A stretch of DNA of 64,000 nt, taken from the NCBI GenBank assembly GCA_038746605.1, contig JBCDKM010000012.1, positions 62,001 to 126,000 of the forward strand, written 5' to 3'. This document shows, piece after piece, positions 8,637 to 16,397 of the stretch. The position numbers and the translations under genes were made by a program. The DNA is from Rubricoccus sp038746605. GTDB taxonomy: Bacteria > Bacteroidota > Rhodothermia > Rhodothermales > Rubricoccaceae. The notes beneath the pieces were generated by a model. The model was not told the origin of the DNA, made no database searches, and worked only from the letters and a program-made list of their open reading frames with translations. The stretch's first letter is position 1. Every line of letters begins with the position of its first letter.

Positions 8637-9020
8637 TTACACCAGCCCGAAGACCTCCTCCTTGAGCGTCCCGAAGTCGATTGGCTTGGTGAGATAGCCG
8701 CGCGCTCCCTTCGCGAGAGCCGTCGTGCGCAGTTCGCCGTCGTCGTAGGCCGTGACCATGTAGACCTCCAGCTCCGGGAATTCTTCCTTGATGCGGCCGA
8801 GCAGTTCCAGGCCGTTCATGCCGGGCATGTTGACATCCGAGAGAACCACCACCACGTCGGCGGCTGCGCCGCTGTGGAGCATCTCCATCGCCTGAATTCC
8901 ACTCGTCGCGAACTGGAGTTCGATGTCCCCCTTGCGGATCTCGCGGCGGAACCGCTGACGGAACAAGAACTGGACGTCGGACTCATCGTCGACGACGAGG
9001 GCGCGGAGAGGGGTGGGCAT
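8637..9020 (-). CDS. Single-domain response regulator (receiver only)
   Basis: This 127-residue CheY-like receiver has acidic pocket VVDDESD, phospho-acceptor Asp 62 in LSDVNMPGMNG, Thr in MVTAY and Lys 112 in YLTKPID. There is no output domain, so it probably signals by protein contact. The receiver closely resembles the N-terminal receiver of the cyclase protein at 16.4 kb, sharing features such as FRREIRKGDIEL versus FRRRVRSGELEL, so the two may be relatives. The ATG at 9020 (MPTPLRALVV) is preferred over a GTG four codons upstream. Confidence 0.9.
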   Translation of the reverse strand: MPTPLRALVVDDESDVQFLFRQRFRREIRKGDIELQFATSGIQAMEMLHSGAAADVVVVLSDVNMPGMNGLELLGRIKEEFPELEVYMVTAYDDGELRTTALAKGARGYLTKPIDFGTLKEEVFGLV

Positions 9021-9130
9021 CGAGTCGAGCACGTGACGAAGGTACCAGGATGGAGATGAACGCTGTGCCCCTCAATCCGTTGCACCTCTCGTTTTCTTCT
9101 CGTGCCCCTTCGGACTTTATCTCCTGCCCC

Positions 9131-9781
9131 GTGCTCGGCCGCCTCCACGTCCTCACCGACTTCCATTTCCAGCAACGACGAAGCCATGCCTCACTCGCCC
9201 GGCTGGCCGTGGCGGGGGGGGCAGACGTGATTCAGTTCCGGCACAAAACAGGTTCTCCGCGCGATCGGTGGGCCAACCTCGTGCCGACCGTAGAGGCCGT
9301 CCGAGAGGGCGGCGCGACGATCCTCGTAGACGACGACCTCGGCCTCGCGCTCGCCTCCGGCGCCGATGGCGTCCACCTCGGCCAGACCGACCTTCCCATC
9401 GAAGCCGCTCGGCGCGCGCTGGACCGGACGGCCTCAGGCGATGGCGCCCCGCGCATCATCGGCGCGACGGCGACCACGGCGGAGCAAGCTCGGCGAGCGG
9501 AGACGGAGGGCGCGACCTACATCGGCTTCGGCCCGGTCTTCGCGACGAGCTCCAAGAAGAACCCCGCGAAGGTGAAGGGCCTCGCAGGTCTGGCAGAGGC
9601 CGCGCGCGCGGTCTCGATCCCAGTGATCGCCATCGCGGGGATCACGCCGGAGCGGGTGGCGCCGTGCTTGGAGGCAGGCGCCCACGGCGTCGCGGTGATG
9701 ACGGCCGTGTCCTGCGCACTGGACCCCGAGGCGGCCACGGCAGAGTTTCGAGAGGCCATCGACCAGTGGGTGGGCCGATGA
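9131..9781 (+). CDS. thiE: Thiamine-phosphate synthase
   Basis: ThiE joins HMP pyrophosphate and thiazole phosphate to give thiamine phosphate. The TIM-barrel signatures are present: LHVLTDF at strand 1, ADVIQFRHK (the Q-x-R-x-K motif), ILVDDDLGLAL, GVHLGQTDLP, IGFGPVFATSSK and GHGVAVMTAV-like AHGVAVMTAV near the end. A GTG start at 9131 gives 216 residues, the usual length. An ATG at 9050 is in frame and would add 27 residues without homologous character. TenI-type paralogues are an alternative, but the phosphate- and magnesium-binding residues favour ThiE. No other thiamine gene is adjacent. Confidence 0.87.
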   Translation: MLGRLHVLTDFHFQQRRSHASLARLAVAGGADVIQFRHKTGSPRDRWANLVPTVEAVREGGATILVDDDLGLALASGADGVHLGQTDLPIEAARRALDRTASGDGAPRIIGATATTAEQARRAETEGATYIGFGPVFATSSKKNPAKVKGLAGLAEAARAVSIPVIAIAGITPERVAPCLEAGAHGVAVMTAVSCALDPEAATAEFREAIDQWVGR

Positions 9782-9786
9782 CTCCG

Positions 9787-9808
9787 CCCGCCTCGGTGCC
9801 GAGGCGGG
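9787..9808. repeat. 3' palindrome family, copy 3
   Basis: CCCGCCTCGG and CCGAGGCGGG (10 bp each) flank a 2-nt TG spacer. It occupies almost the entire gap between the convergent stops of thiE (9781) and the hydrolase gene (9810), where a bidirectional terminator is expected. Confidence 0.85.
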
Positions 9809-9809
9809 G

Positions 9810-10661
9810 CTACTCGCTGTCCGGGGCGGCGGTCAGGTGCTCAGCGAAGAAGGCCGTCGTGCGAGTCCAGGCGTCTTCGGCAGCAGCGGCATCGTAACGC
9901 TGGCCGGAGGGATTCGCGAAGGCGTGCGCGGCGCCTTCGTAGGAGACGATCTCGTTCTCCACACCGGCCTCGGTGAGCGCGGTCTCGAACTCTCGCACGG
10001 TGAACATCGGGATGGAGCCATCGGCTTCTCCGAAGAGACCGAGGACGGGCACCTCTAGCGCGGCCAGTTGGTCCGCCTCGGTGACGGGGCGGCCGTAGTA
10101 GATCACCGCCGCGTCCAAGTCGCTCGGCAGAGCGAGGGCCGTCCGCAGGGACCACATCCCGCCAAAGCACCACCCGACCGAGCCGACGGCGGGCGCCTGC
10201 TCACGCTCGGCGAGATAGGCGTACGCCTGGCGGAGGTTGTCAGTCAGCGCGTCTTCCTGCCCCATCGCGGCTTGCATGAGCGACTGCGCGGCGTCGGGCG
10301 TGTCCGCCACCTCACCGCCGTAGAGATCCACGGCCAGCGCGAGATAGCCCTCGTTCGCGATGCGACGCGCCATGTCGCGGATGTTGTCGTTGAGGCCCCA
10401 CCACTCGTGGATCACGATCACGGCAGGCAGCGGGCCGTCTGCCTCGGCTGGTCTCGCGAGGATACCGGTCGCGGCCTGCCCATCCACGGTAGCGTACTCC
10501 ACCTCCTCCGTGACGACGTCGAGGTCGGTGGCCCCGGCCGTGGCGCCGGACGGATCCGGTGTCTCCCCATCGTGCTGCTCGCGCATCTCGCCTGCATAGT
10601 CGGAATCAGAGCCGCAGGCGGCGAGGACGGAGACGAAGGCGAGTAGGAGGAGGAATCGCAT
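9810..10661 (-). CDS. Dienelactone-hydrolase-family lipoprotein
   Basis: This 283-residue alpha/beta hydrolase begins with a lipoprotein signal (LLLLAFVSVLAACGSDSD, lipid-modified Cys 16). The DLH-type catalytic set is visible: the Glu of VIVIHEWWGLND, nucleophilic Cys in SVGWCFGGMW, Asp in LFGEADGSIP and His in GAAHAFANPSG. Family members hydrolyse dienelactones or other small esters, and the membrane-anchored periplasmic form found here is of unknown substrate. The start at 10661 is fixed by the signal peptide. Confidence 0.87.
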   Translation of the reverse strand: MRFLLLLAFVSVLAACGSDSDYAGEMREQHDGETPDPSGATAGATDLDVVTEEVEYATVDGQAATGILARPAEADGPLPAVIVIHEWWGLNDNIRDMARRIANEGYLALAVDLYGGEVADTPDAAQSLMQAAMGQEDALTDNLRQAYAYLAEREQAPAVGSVGWCFGGMWSLRTALALPSDLDAAVIYYGRPVTEADQLAALEVPVLGLFGEADGSIPMFTVREFETALTEAGVENEIVSYEGAAHAFANPSGQRYDAAAAEDAWTRTTAFFAEHLTAAPDSE

Positions 10662-10714
10662 GGCGAGAGGTTGGGGGTGAGGCTCGGCTACCTTCGGCCG
10701 CCCCCTCGCGTTCC

Positions 10715-11347
10715 ATGAACGACCCCGTCCCCGTTATCTCCTACGCCGCCGAGCTTCGGCGCAAGGCGCTGCACCTCCTCGCGCTGGCGATCCCGGCAGG
10801 CATCCTGTTCTTCGGGCGCGAGGTCTCGCTCTGGGTCCTCGTGCCACTGGCGGTGATTGCGCTCGCGGCCGACTGGAGCCGCCACCGGATCACGTGGGCG
10901 CGGACGTGGCTGCACAAGGTGTTCGCACCGCTGATGCGCCCGGAGGAGATCCCGCCGTTCGGCGGCAGGATCGTGTTCAACGGCGCGACGATGATGTGCA
11001 CGGCCGCAGCGCTGTGTGTGCTCCTATTCTCCGCGCCTGTGGCGGCCCTGGCTCTCGCGATACAGCAGACGGGCGACGCGGCGGCAGCGCTCGTCGGGCG
11101 CCCGTTCGGGAAGACGCGCTGGCCGGGCTCGCCGAAGTCGGTGGAAGGCACGGTGGCCTTTGCGCTCGTGGCGGCGCTGACCGGTTGGGCCTTCGCGGCA
11201 GCGTTCGACGCGGAGGTCTCGCTGGCGCAAATCGCGGTTGGGGCCGTGGTGGCGGCGCTCGTGGAGGTGCTGCCGATCCCGGTCAACGACAACCTTCGCG
11301 TGCCGCTGGCGGCGGCACTCGCGATGCTGCTCGTGGGGCTGGTCTAG
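10715..11347 (+). CDS. Diacylglycerol/polyprenol kinase-like membrane protein
   Basis: This 210-residue polytopic protein with about six membrane helices starts MNDPVPVISYAAELRRKALHLLAL. The RRKALHLL opening, the central GGRIVFNGATMM, the TGDAAAALVGRPFGKTRWPGSPKSVEGTVAF block and EVLPIPVNDNLRVPL are hallmarks of the dolichol-kinase / CTP-dependent diacylglycerol-kinase / SEC59 family. Members are often annotated as phosphatidate cytidylyltransferase-like or phytol kinase. It is probably a lipid-alcohol kinase in the inner membrane. The exact substrate cannot be told from sequence. The ATG at 10715 precedes the conserved N-terminal motif. Confidence 0.82.
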   Translation: MNDPVPVISYAAELRRKALHLLALAIPAGILFFGREVSLWVLVPLAVIALAADWSRHRITWARTWLHKVFAPLMRPEEIPPFGGRIVFNGATMMCTAAALCVLLFSAPVAALALAIQQTGDAAAALVGRPFGKTRWPGSPKSVEGTVAFALVAALTGWAFAAAFDAEVSLAQIAVGAVVAALVEVLPIPVNDNLRVPLAAALAMLLVGLV

Positions 11348-11352
11348 GTGTG

Positions 11353-11387
11353 CCCGCCTCGGTGCCGAAGCGGAGGGGGCCGAGGCG
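11353..11387. repeat. 3' palindrome family, copy 4 (imperfect)
   Basis: CCCGCCTCGG is followed after TG by the near-match CCGAAGCGGA and then by a second, perfect right arm, CCGAGGCGG. It starts 6 bp after the stop of the lipid-kinase gene. The doubled right arm suggests partial duplication or slippage. Confidence 0.7.
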
Positions 11388-11450
11388 GAGGGAGTGGGAG
11401 CGATCCAGAACCACGTCCATTAGCTTCGGCGGCTGCCTTCCCCCTCGCCC

Positions 11451-12833
11451 GTGGGCCCGTTCGACCTGCTCTCTCCTGCCCCGCCGGACCGCCGAGGCCG
11501 AGAGCCTGAGCGGAACGCCTGGGTCGAACTCCACAACCTGATCGTCGCCGCGGAGCACCCGGACGAACTCGGACCGCAGCACATCGACCGTATCCGGCGG
11601 CAGCGAGCCGTGGACCTCGCGAGCACCTACCACGACGAGCGCGTCCGCCTCTACACTCGGTTCTTGGACTGGTCCCTGGAAGACGGTGACTTCTCCGAAG
11701 CCAATCGTGCACTCCTCGGTGTCCTCGCGCGCACGCTCCACCTCGGCTCGCGCGATCTAGAAGGCGCCCACGAGCGTGCCTTTGGAAACGCCGTCCACCA
11801 TGCCCTCGCGGACGACTGCCTGGATGTAGACGAGCGCCTGCTCCTCTACAAGCTCCAGCACACCCTCGGCCTGGATCCCCACCTCGCCGACGGGGCTTTC
11901 GAGGTCCTCGCACGCGAGAAGCTCCTCCTCACCGTCGCGCGCGCGCTCTGTGACGGAGAACTCTCACCCGACGAGGCGCAGGAAGTCGACGAGGCACAAC
12001 AGAACCTCGGCGTGACGGCGGACACGCGGATCCGCCAGATGCTCGACCGCGCGGCAGAGACCTGGGCCGCGCGCAACGGCTCCCTCGCAAAAGTCCCGAC
12101 AGGCCTCGCGCTCCGCTCCACGGAGACCGGCCATATCGTCGTCAACGCGGCGTGGCGGCGGGTCGACATGGACCGTCTCGGGGCCGTCTACGGCGACCCC
12201 GCTAACCGCGAGATGCTGGACGCGGGTGAAACCTTCCACCTTCGCGTCCCGCCCGCTGTACTCCGCGACGTGAAGCAGACGGGCCGCGCCATCGTGACGA
12301 ACAAGCGCCTCGTCTTGGATGCGCGAGGGCGCAAGGCCATCGGGATCCGTTTGGATGTTCTGGGTCGGATCCTCCGCTTTCAGAACGGCGTGCTCGTTGA
12401 GACACGCGGGGATACGGCCACGTTTATCGAGAGCGACGAAGACGCGGCTCTCGTGCGCACGCTCCTTCGCGCGATGGGCCACCAGCGCACCGACCGGCCC
12501 TGGATCGCGCGATGGCGACCTGTCTATGCCAGCGAGAGAGACGACGCCTTCTCCCGCCTCCGCCCGATGCACTCCGACCCAGAGCGCTATCGCGCCGCAC
12601 TGCCCAAGCTGAGCGGCGCGACTCTGTTGAGCCCGCGTGGCGAGGTCCGCATGGAAGCACAGAAGCTCGTGCTCACGACGCCGGACGGGCCAAAGCGCAT
12701 CTCCATCCGCAGCCTTCGCGGAGCGTACGCACGCGGACGCCGCGTCTGGGTCTCACGCCGGGGCTCACACGATTGGCTCTTCGAGTTTCTGAGCCTGGAC
12801 GAGGCCGAGCGCTTCGTGCGGCTGCTCATCTAA
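11451..12833 (+). CDS. Unknown protein with TerB-like N-half and PH/GRAM-like C-half
   Basis: This 460-residue soluble protein has a helical region at about 60-210 with repeated acidic patterns (DGDFSEANRALLGVLARTLHL, DDCLDVDERLLLYKLQHTLGLD, DGELSPDEAQEVDEAQQNLGV). These resemble TerB-like tellurite-resistance helices. A region around 285-345 (RAIVTNKRLVLDARGRKAIGIRL, then RGDTATFIESDEDAALVRTLLRAM) has the 'TNKRL' signature of bacterial PH/GRAM-like domains. A second related half follows (RMEAQKLVLTTPDGPKRISIRSLRGAYARGRRVWV). Domain calls are by pattern only. A GTG start is used; the next gene is convergent. The function is unknown. Confidence 0.65.
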   Translation: MGPFDLLSPAPPDRRGREPERNAWVELHNLIVAAEHPDELGPQHIDRIRRQRAVDLASTYHDERVRLYTRFLDWSLEDGDFSEANRALLGVLARTLHLGSRDLEGAHERAFGNAVHHALADDCLDVDERLLLYKLQHTLGLDPHLADGAFEVLAREKLLLTVARALCDGELSPDEAQEVDEAQQNLGVTADTRIRQMLDRAAETWAARNGSLAKVPTGLALRSTETGHIVVNAAWRRVDMDRLGAVYGDPANREMLDAGETFHLRVPPAVLRDVKQTGRAIVTNKRLVLDARGRKAIGIRLDVLGRILRFQNGVLVETRGDTATFIESDEDAALVRTLLRAMGHQRTDRPWIARWRPVYASERDDAFSRLRPMHSDPERYRAALPKLSGATLLSPRGEVRMEAQKLVLTTPDGPKRISIRSLRGAYARGRRVWVSRRGSHDWLFEFLSLDEAERFVRLLI

Positions 12834-12839
12834 CCTCAA

Positions 12840-12859
12840 CCGCCTCGGCACCGAGGCGG
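12840..12859. repeat. 3' palindrome family, copy 5
   Basis: CCGCCTCGG and CCGAGGCGG flank a 2-nt CA spacer. It sits between two convergent stops (12833 and 12880), starting 7 bp after the first. Confidence 0.85.
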
Positions 12860-12879
12860 GGCACCCCGGGACCGGATAC

Positions 12880-13380
12880 CTATCCGCTGGACTGGCGCCG
12901 AAATCTCTCCAACTGCAGCGCGAAGCAGAACGCCTGTAACGCGAGGGGCACCTGCTCGTCGAACTGGAGCGCGTAGTGGCGGAAGAACGTCGCCGTTTTC
13001 TCCACCCGTCCGATGCGTTCGCGTCCGGCGTGGAGTTCGTACTTGCCCCCGCTGAACTCGAGGGGCGTCCAGGTGTAGCGCGCCTGCTCACCGGCAGGTA
13101 CCCCGCGTCTCAGCATCGCGGCCTCCACCGCTAGGTCGTACCTGTTCGAGAACATGCCCTGCGGCTCCGCCCGGACCAGCGCACGGCCCTCGAAGAGAAG
13201 GCGGTACGTCCGCCCCAGCCCCTCACGATCCAGCGTGAACGGAATGGCCCCTACTCGGATGACGCCATCGCTGAGCACACCCCGGAGGTCGACCTCGGCG
13301 GCGAGGCGCCCGCCCTTTCCTCCCTCGCGCAGATCGAACACCCAGGAGCCCATCGTCTGGGGGCGGGCATCGTAGGTCAT
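12880..13380 (-). CDS. Conserved-looking hypothetical protein, beta-rich
   Basis: This 166-residue protein has no signal peptide or membrane helix. Alternating strands such as GSWVFDLREGG, VIRVGAIPFTLDREG, RTYRLLFEGRALVRAEPQ, YDLAVEAAM, GKYELHAGRERIGRVEKTA and FFRHYALQFDEQVPLALQAFCFALQLERF end in one hydrophobic helix. That layout recalls tubby-C-terminal / LURP-one-like barrels, but this is a pattern guess. The start at 13380 is the first ATG of the frame. No functional context. Confidence 0.6.
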   Translation of the reverse strand: MTYDARPQTMGSWVFDLREGGKGGRLAAEVDLRGVLSDGVIRVGAIPFTLDREGLGRTYRLLFEGRALVRAEPQGMFSNRYDLAVEAAMLRRGVPAGEQARYTWTPLEFSGGKYELHAGRERIGRVEKTATFFRHYALQFDEQVPLALQAFCFALQLERFRRQSSG

Positions 13381-13407
13381 GGGAAGACAGCAGTAAGGCG
13401 ACCGAAG

Positions 13408-13419
13408 CTACTCGTCTAG
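13408..13419 (+). repeat. Candidate left boundary repeat of the AT-rich island
   Basis: CTACTCGTCTAG matches 11 of 12 bases of CTACTCGGCTAG at 15056-15067, on the other side of the AT-rich two-gene island. It may be an insertion-target duplication or attachment half, or chance. Confidence 0.3.
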
Positions 13420-13628
13420 CGGCATTCGCTACCCAGCCTTCCTGGCTTTGTGACCAGCCTGACATTGCGGGCGTCTTCTCCGTATGTGGCGACTCAGTCA
13501 TACCCATCTCGACCCCTCATCTGCTGATTTCTCATGCAGGGGAACTGGCTTCTCGATATCATGTCCTAGCAGCGTGATGAACCTGCATGCATCCGACCCT
13601 ACATCGCTCCGAAGGCATCAGGCTGAAC

Positions 13629-13979
13629 ATGCCAAGATTCGACAAAGCGGCCGTCGACGCCGTTCTCGATACCGTTCCAGTTCTTGTCGGTTCGCTTCTC
13701 ATTCCCATCGCAGCCCTTGCTTTTGAGGCGACCAGTAGCCAGATCATTCCTTCAAAATGGGTCCTAGTTGCCATGTGTTATTCGGCATCTGTCTTTCCAA
13801 TCATGTCAGACGAGAGCTACAAAGGCCTAATCCTAGGAATTACAGCCATCTCCGGGATTGCATACGGATACGCGGACGAGGGCTCAATAGTAGTGTTCAT
13901 GCTGTATAGCTTTATAACAATATTATTCTCCCTATTTCTTCATGCGTTTGGAAGTAACCATAACCAAACAGCCCAATGA
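13629..13979 (+). CDS. Small four-helix membrane protein of AT-rich island
   Basis: This protein has 116 residues from the ATG at 13629; an ATG at 13587 would add 14. It is almost entirely hydrophobic, with about four predicted membrane helices (TVPVLVGSLLIPIAALAF, WVLVAMCYSASVFPIM, GLILGITAISGIAYGYA, IVVFMLYSFITILFSLFLHAF). Its last bases overlap the next gene by 4 bp (ATGA), so the two are translationally coupled. Codon use (TTA, ATA, AGA) differs sharply from the surrounding genes. I do not recognise a family. It is probably the membrane partner of the following protein. Confidence 0.72.
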   Translation: MPRFDKAAVDAVLDTVPVLVGSLLIPIAALAFEATSSQIIPSKWVLVAMCYSASVFPIMSDESYKGLILGITAISGIAYGYADEGSIVVFMLYSFITILFSLFLHAFGSNHNQTAQ

Positions 13980-15028
13980 CATACGCTATATACATACTAA
14001 TGATACTTAGTATTGCCGTATATACTTATATAGTATACTCTAGAATACTTTCCAGTATAGGCATAAGAAGCAGCAAACATACAACTACTTCTGCTCAGAC
14101 GGACACAAGCGATGTCAAGACCGGCCTTGTAGACTTTGTAAATATTGGCTTATCACGGGACGGCATAAGAGACAACTTCCATAAGTACATTGACTCTTTA
14201 ATTAGTTACGTTGAAAAAGCAAACCGTAGCATAGTAGTAGTTGAGTATCTTCCTAGAAAAAATATCCTCCAGAAGTATTCTGAAATAGGAGACAAGAAGC
14301 TCACCTACGACCTAGCGAGGCAATATTCTCGCTATTTCCGATCTCTAGAAAGAGCTATATGCGAAAAAGAAATCACATATACAAGAATATGGCAACTTTC
14401 GATCACCGACAGGGCAATGAACAGCGAGCCACTCTCCGCAGACGAGTCGCTAATACGGTCGGCACACCTGTCTTACAGAAGAACTCTTGAACACGTACGT
14501 GATGTATTCGATTGCACACCGGAGTTAAACAGCGGCGAAAAGCTTTTTCAGCTATATGTAGCATCCGAGGCCATCGTTTCGTATAGCTTCATGATCATCG
14601 ATGATGAATATATTGTATCAGAGTATCCAAGACACGACAGAAACGCCTACTCTATACCCGACGCACTATACGTAGACCACAGCTCTTCTAAGGAAGATAT
14701 TGTTAGCAAAATTATAGAGAAAAACTCAAAGTATGCGAAGCTACTAACCGAGAACAAAGAGGATGTGGAGGGTAGCTTTTACAATAAAGTTCTGAGAAAG
14801 GAGATTGTAGAGCGTGCAGAGAGGCGAAAGAGGGAAGCCGAAAAGCTCATTAGCACTGCCGATCTTTTATCAAAGGGTAAAACTTGGATCGAAGGTGTTG
14901 CCCTAAGCCAATCTGATATTTCTCCTGCCGAAGTTGGAGCACAGATTAGATCAAAGGGGAAAGAAGACTTAGAAGCCGCAAATAGAGAGCTTGCTTCTGC
15001 TGTCAAAATATCTCGCCTTTTCAAATAG
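13976..15028 (+). CDS. Membrane-anchored cytoplasmic protein of AT-rich island, unknown
   Basis: This 350-residue protein has one N-terminal membrane helix (about 3-24), then a soluble region. Residues about 60-250 contain alternating hydrophobic strands (SIVVVEYLP, ITYTRIWQLSI, SYSFMIIDDEYIVSEYP) and long helices, reminiscent of the core of phospholipase-D-like folds without the HxK motifs. The end is a charged helical segment (EIVERAERRKREAEKLIS). Bases 14161-14220 contain only 21 G/C of 60, whereas a typical flanking stretch (15181-15240) has 43 of 60. Overlap with the upstream membrane gene makes this a two-gene unit. Foreign origin is likely. An effector or defence role is possible but not shown. 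Confidence 0.72.
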   Translation: MTYAIYILMILSIAVYTYIVYSRILSSIGIRSSKHTTTSAQTDTSDVKTGLVDFVNIGLSRDGIRDNFHKYIDSLISYVEKANRSIVVVEYLPRKNILQKYSEIGDKKLTYDLARQYSRYFRSLERAICEKEITYTRIWQLSITDRAMNSEPLSADESLIRSAHLSYRRTLEHVRDVFDCTPELNSGEKLFQLYVASEAIVSYSFMIIDDEYIVSEYPRHDRNAYSIPDALYVDHSSSKEDIVSKIIEKNSKYAKLLTENKEDVEGSFYNKVLRKEIVERAERRKREAEKLISTADLLSKGKTWIEGVALSQSDISPAEVGAQIRSKGKEDLEAANRELASAVKISRLFK

Positions 15029-15055
15029 TACAGACAAGGGAAAGGGCGCTAATAT

Positions 15056-15067
15056 CTACTCGGCTAG
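15056..15067 (+). repeat. Candidate right boundary repeat of the AT-rich island
   Basis: CTACTCGGCTAG lies 28 bp past the island's last stop and just before the 3' end of the lytic transglycosylase gene. It is an 11/12 direct match to 13408-13419. Confidence 0.3.
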
Positions 15068-15071
15068 AAGG

Positions 15072-16151
15072 TTACTTCGTTGATTCGAAGTGCTGGACAG
15101 CCGCGAGGAAGCGCGGCACGTAGTCCTGCGTCTCGCGCGGGAGACGGTGCCGGACCTCCCAGAAATTCGGCGCGCGGCCCACGACGCGCTGGAACTCGCG
15201 GCGGGCCCGAATGACACGCCCTGGACCGGCGTTGTACGCCGCCAGTGCGAGCATCCAGTCGCCGTCGAACATCTTGTGGAGGCGGTCGAGATAGAGCGTC
15301 GCAGCGGGCGTGGCGCGAGCGGGATCATGGACCGCCATCGAGTCCAGCCCGAAGTCCCCGGCGGTCTCCGGCATGATCTGCCAGATGCCCCGAGCGCCCG
15401 CATGCGAGACGGCCTGTGGGTCCAGGCGGCTCTCGATGAGCGCGACGTACTTCAGTTCGGTGGGCAGTTCCAGCCGCTCCAATGCCCGCTCGATGGCGGG
15501 GAAGTACCGAGCTTGCAGGCGCTCTGTGCCCGAAAGGCCCCGAACGTATCGCATCTGGCCGTCGATCAGTGCGAAGGCGTCCTCCGGCACCTCGAAGACC
15601 GTCACGGCCGTGACCGGGAGTTCTTTGTGCCCCTCCGCGACCTCCGTGTCGAAGAGGCCTTCCTCGCGACGGGCCGGGTCCTTGTGGCCCCACGCGATGC
15701 GCGCGTCGAAGAACTGCGGGCGCCCCTCCAGAGGCTTGTGTCCCCAAGCGGTGCGCGAATCGAACAGGCGCGAGGAATCGGCGGGGGTGCCCGCCTCGGC
15801 ACCCGAGGCGGGGAGGGCGGACGCTCGGCGTGGCGGTGGGACGGAGACGACGGTAGTCCCTCCACCCGGTGTCAGAACGGCCGCTTCGTAGGTGCTCGCG
15901 GGCCGCGTGGGCAGCGGCGTCTGCTGGCGTGCCGGAGGCGGCGTCGGTCTCGGACGCACCCCGCGGCGGCGCTTGTGCCCCTCGGCCACGTTCGCATCGA
16001 AGAGCGACGCGCGAGCCTGGGTAGTGTCGGCTGTGGAAGAGCGCGAGGTCTCGGGCGTGGCCTGCGCAGCAGCGGGAGCACTCCACACCCCGGCGACGAT
16101 GAGCGCGAGGCCCAGCGCGAGCGGTCGGAGGCGAAGGAGAGCGGTCGTCAT
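15072..16151 (-). CDS. SLT-type lytic transglycosylase with repeated FD-GHK motifs
   Basis: This 359-residue exported protein has a signal peptide at about 1-29 (LALGLALIVAGVWSAPAAAQ). The catalytic SLT domain (about 225-355) shows YVALIESRLDP (catalytic Glu 240), GARGIWQIMPETA and ALAAYNAGPGRV, the MltD/Slt family pattern. It cleaves peptidoglycan glycan strands. Between signal and enzyme lies a basic, Pro-rich linker with four copies of a motif of form [LF]FD-x3-A-[WE]-GHK at residues 50-60, 129-139, 147-157 and 166-176, unknown to me in this family. The linker also encodes a copy of the intergenic palindrome (15790-15812). The start at 16151 is set by the signal peptide; longer in-frame extensions run antisense to the cyclase gene. 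Confidence 0.88.
   Translation of the reverse strand: MTTALLRLRPLALGLALIVAGVWSAPAAAQATPETSRSSTADTTQARASLFDANVAEGHKRRRGVRPRPTPPPARQQTPLPTRPASTYEAAVLTPGGGTTVVSVPPPRRASALPASGAEAGTPADSSRLFDSRTAWGHKPLEGRPQFFDARIAWGHKDPARREEGLFDTEVAEGHKELPVTAVTVFEVPEDAFALIDGQMRYVRGLSGTERLQARYFPAIERALERLELPTELKYVALIESRLDPQAVSHAGARGIWQIMPETAGDFGLDSMAVHDPARATPAATLYLDRLHKMFDGDWMLALAAYNAGPGRVIRARREFQRVVGRAPNFWEVRHRLPRETQDYVPRFLAAVQHFESTK
15790..15812. repeat. 3' palindrome family, copy 6 (inside a coding region)
   Basis: CCCGCCTCGG and CCGAGGCGGG flank a 3-nt CAC spacer. It lies in frame within the linker of the lytic transglycosylase gene, where it encodes part of PASGAEAGTP. It is the only complete copy seen inside a gene. 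Confidence 0.85.
15972..16004 (-). repeat. FD-x3-A-x-GHK protein repeat, copy 1
   Basis: Encodes LFDANVAEGHK (residues 50-60 of the lytic transglycosylase). The other three copies lie at about 15735-15767, 15681-15713 and 15624-15656. Each motif opens with FD and ends with the codons for GHK. Confidence 0.8.
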
Positions 16152-16397
16152 AGCGGCAGAACCCAGCGGCGGGCAGATCTCGTGCCCAGCGCGCAATGTA
16201 GCGGTCACGACGTCCAACCCACCGGCTCCCCATCGGTTCATCCAGAGTTTGAGGATGGGAGCACGGATACCAGAGAGAGCTGCATCCCTCGATGGGACTG
16301 AGGATCGATGGAACGGAGGAAGCAATCCTCCTGCACCTAGCGATGCCTCTCTACCCATCGCGGCGTCTCTACCTTGCGCCGTCCTCTCCCCCGCTGA

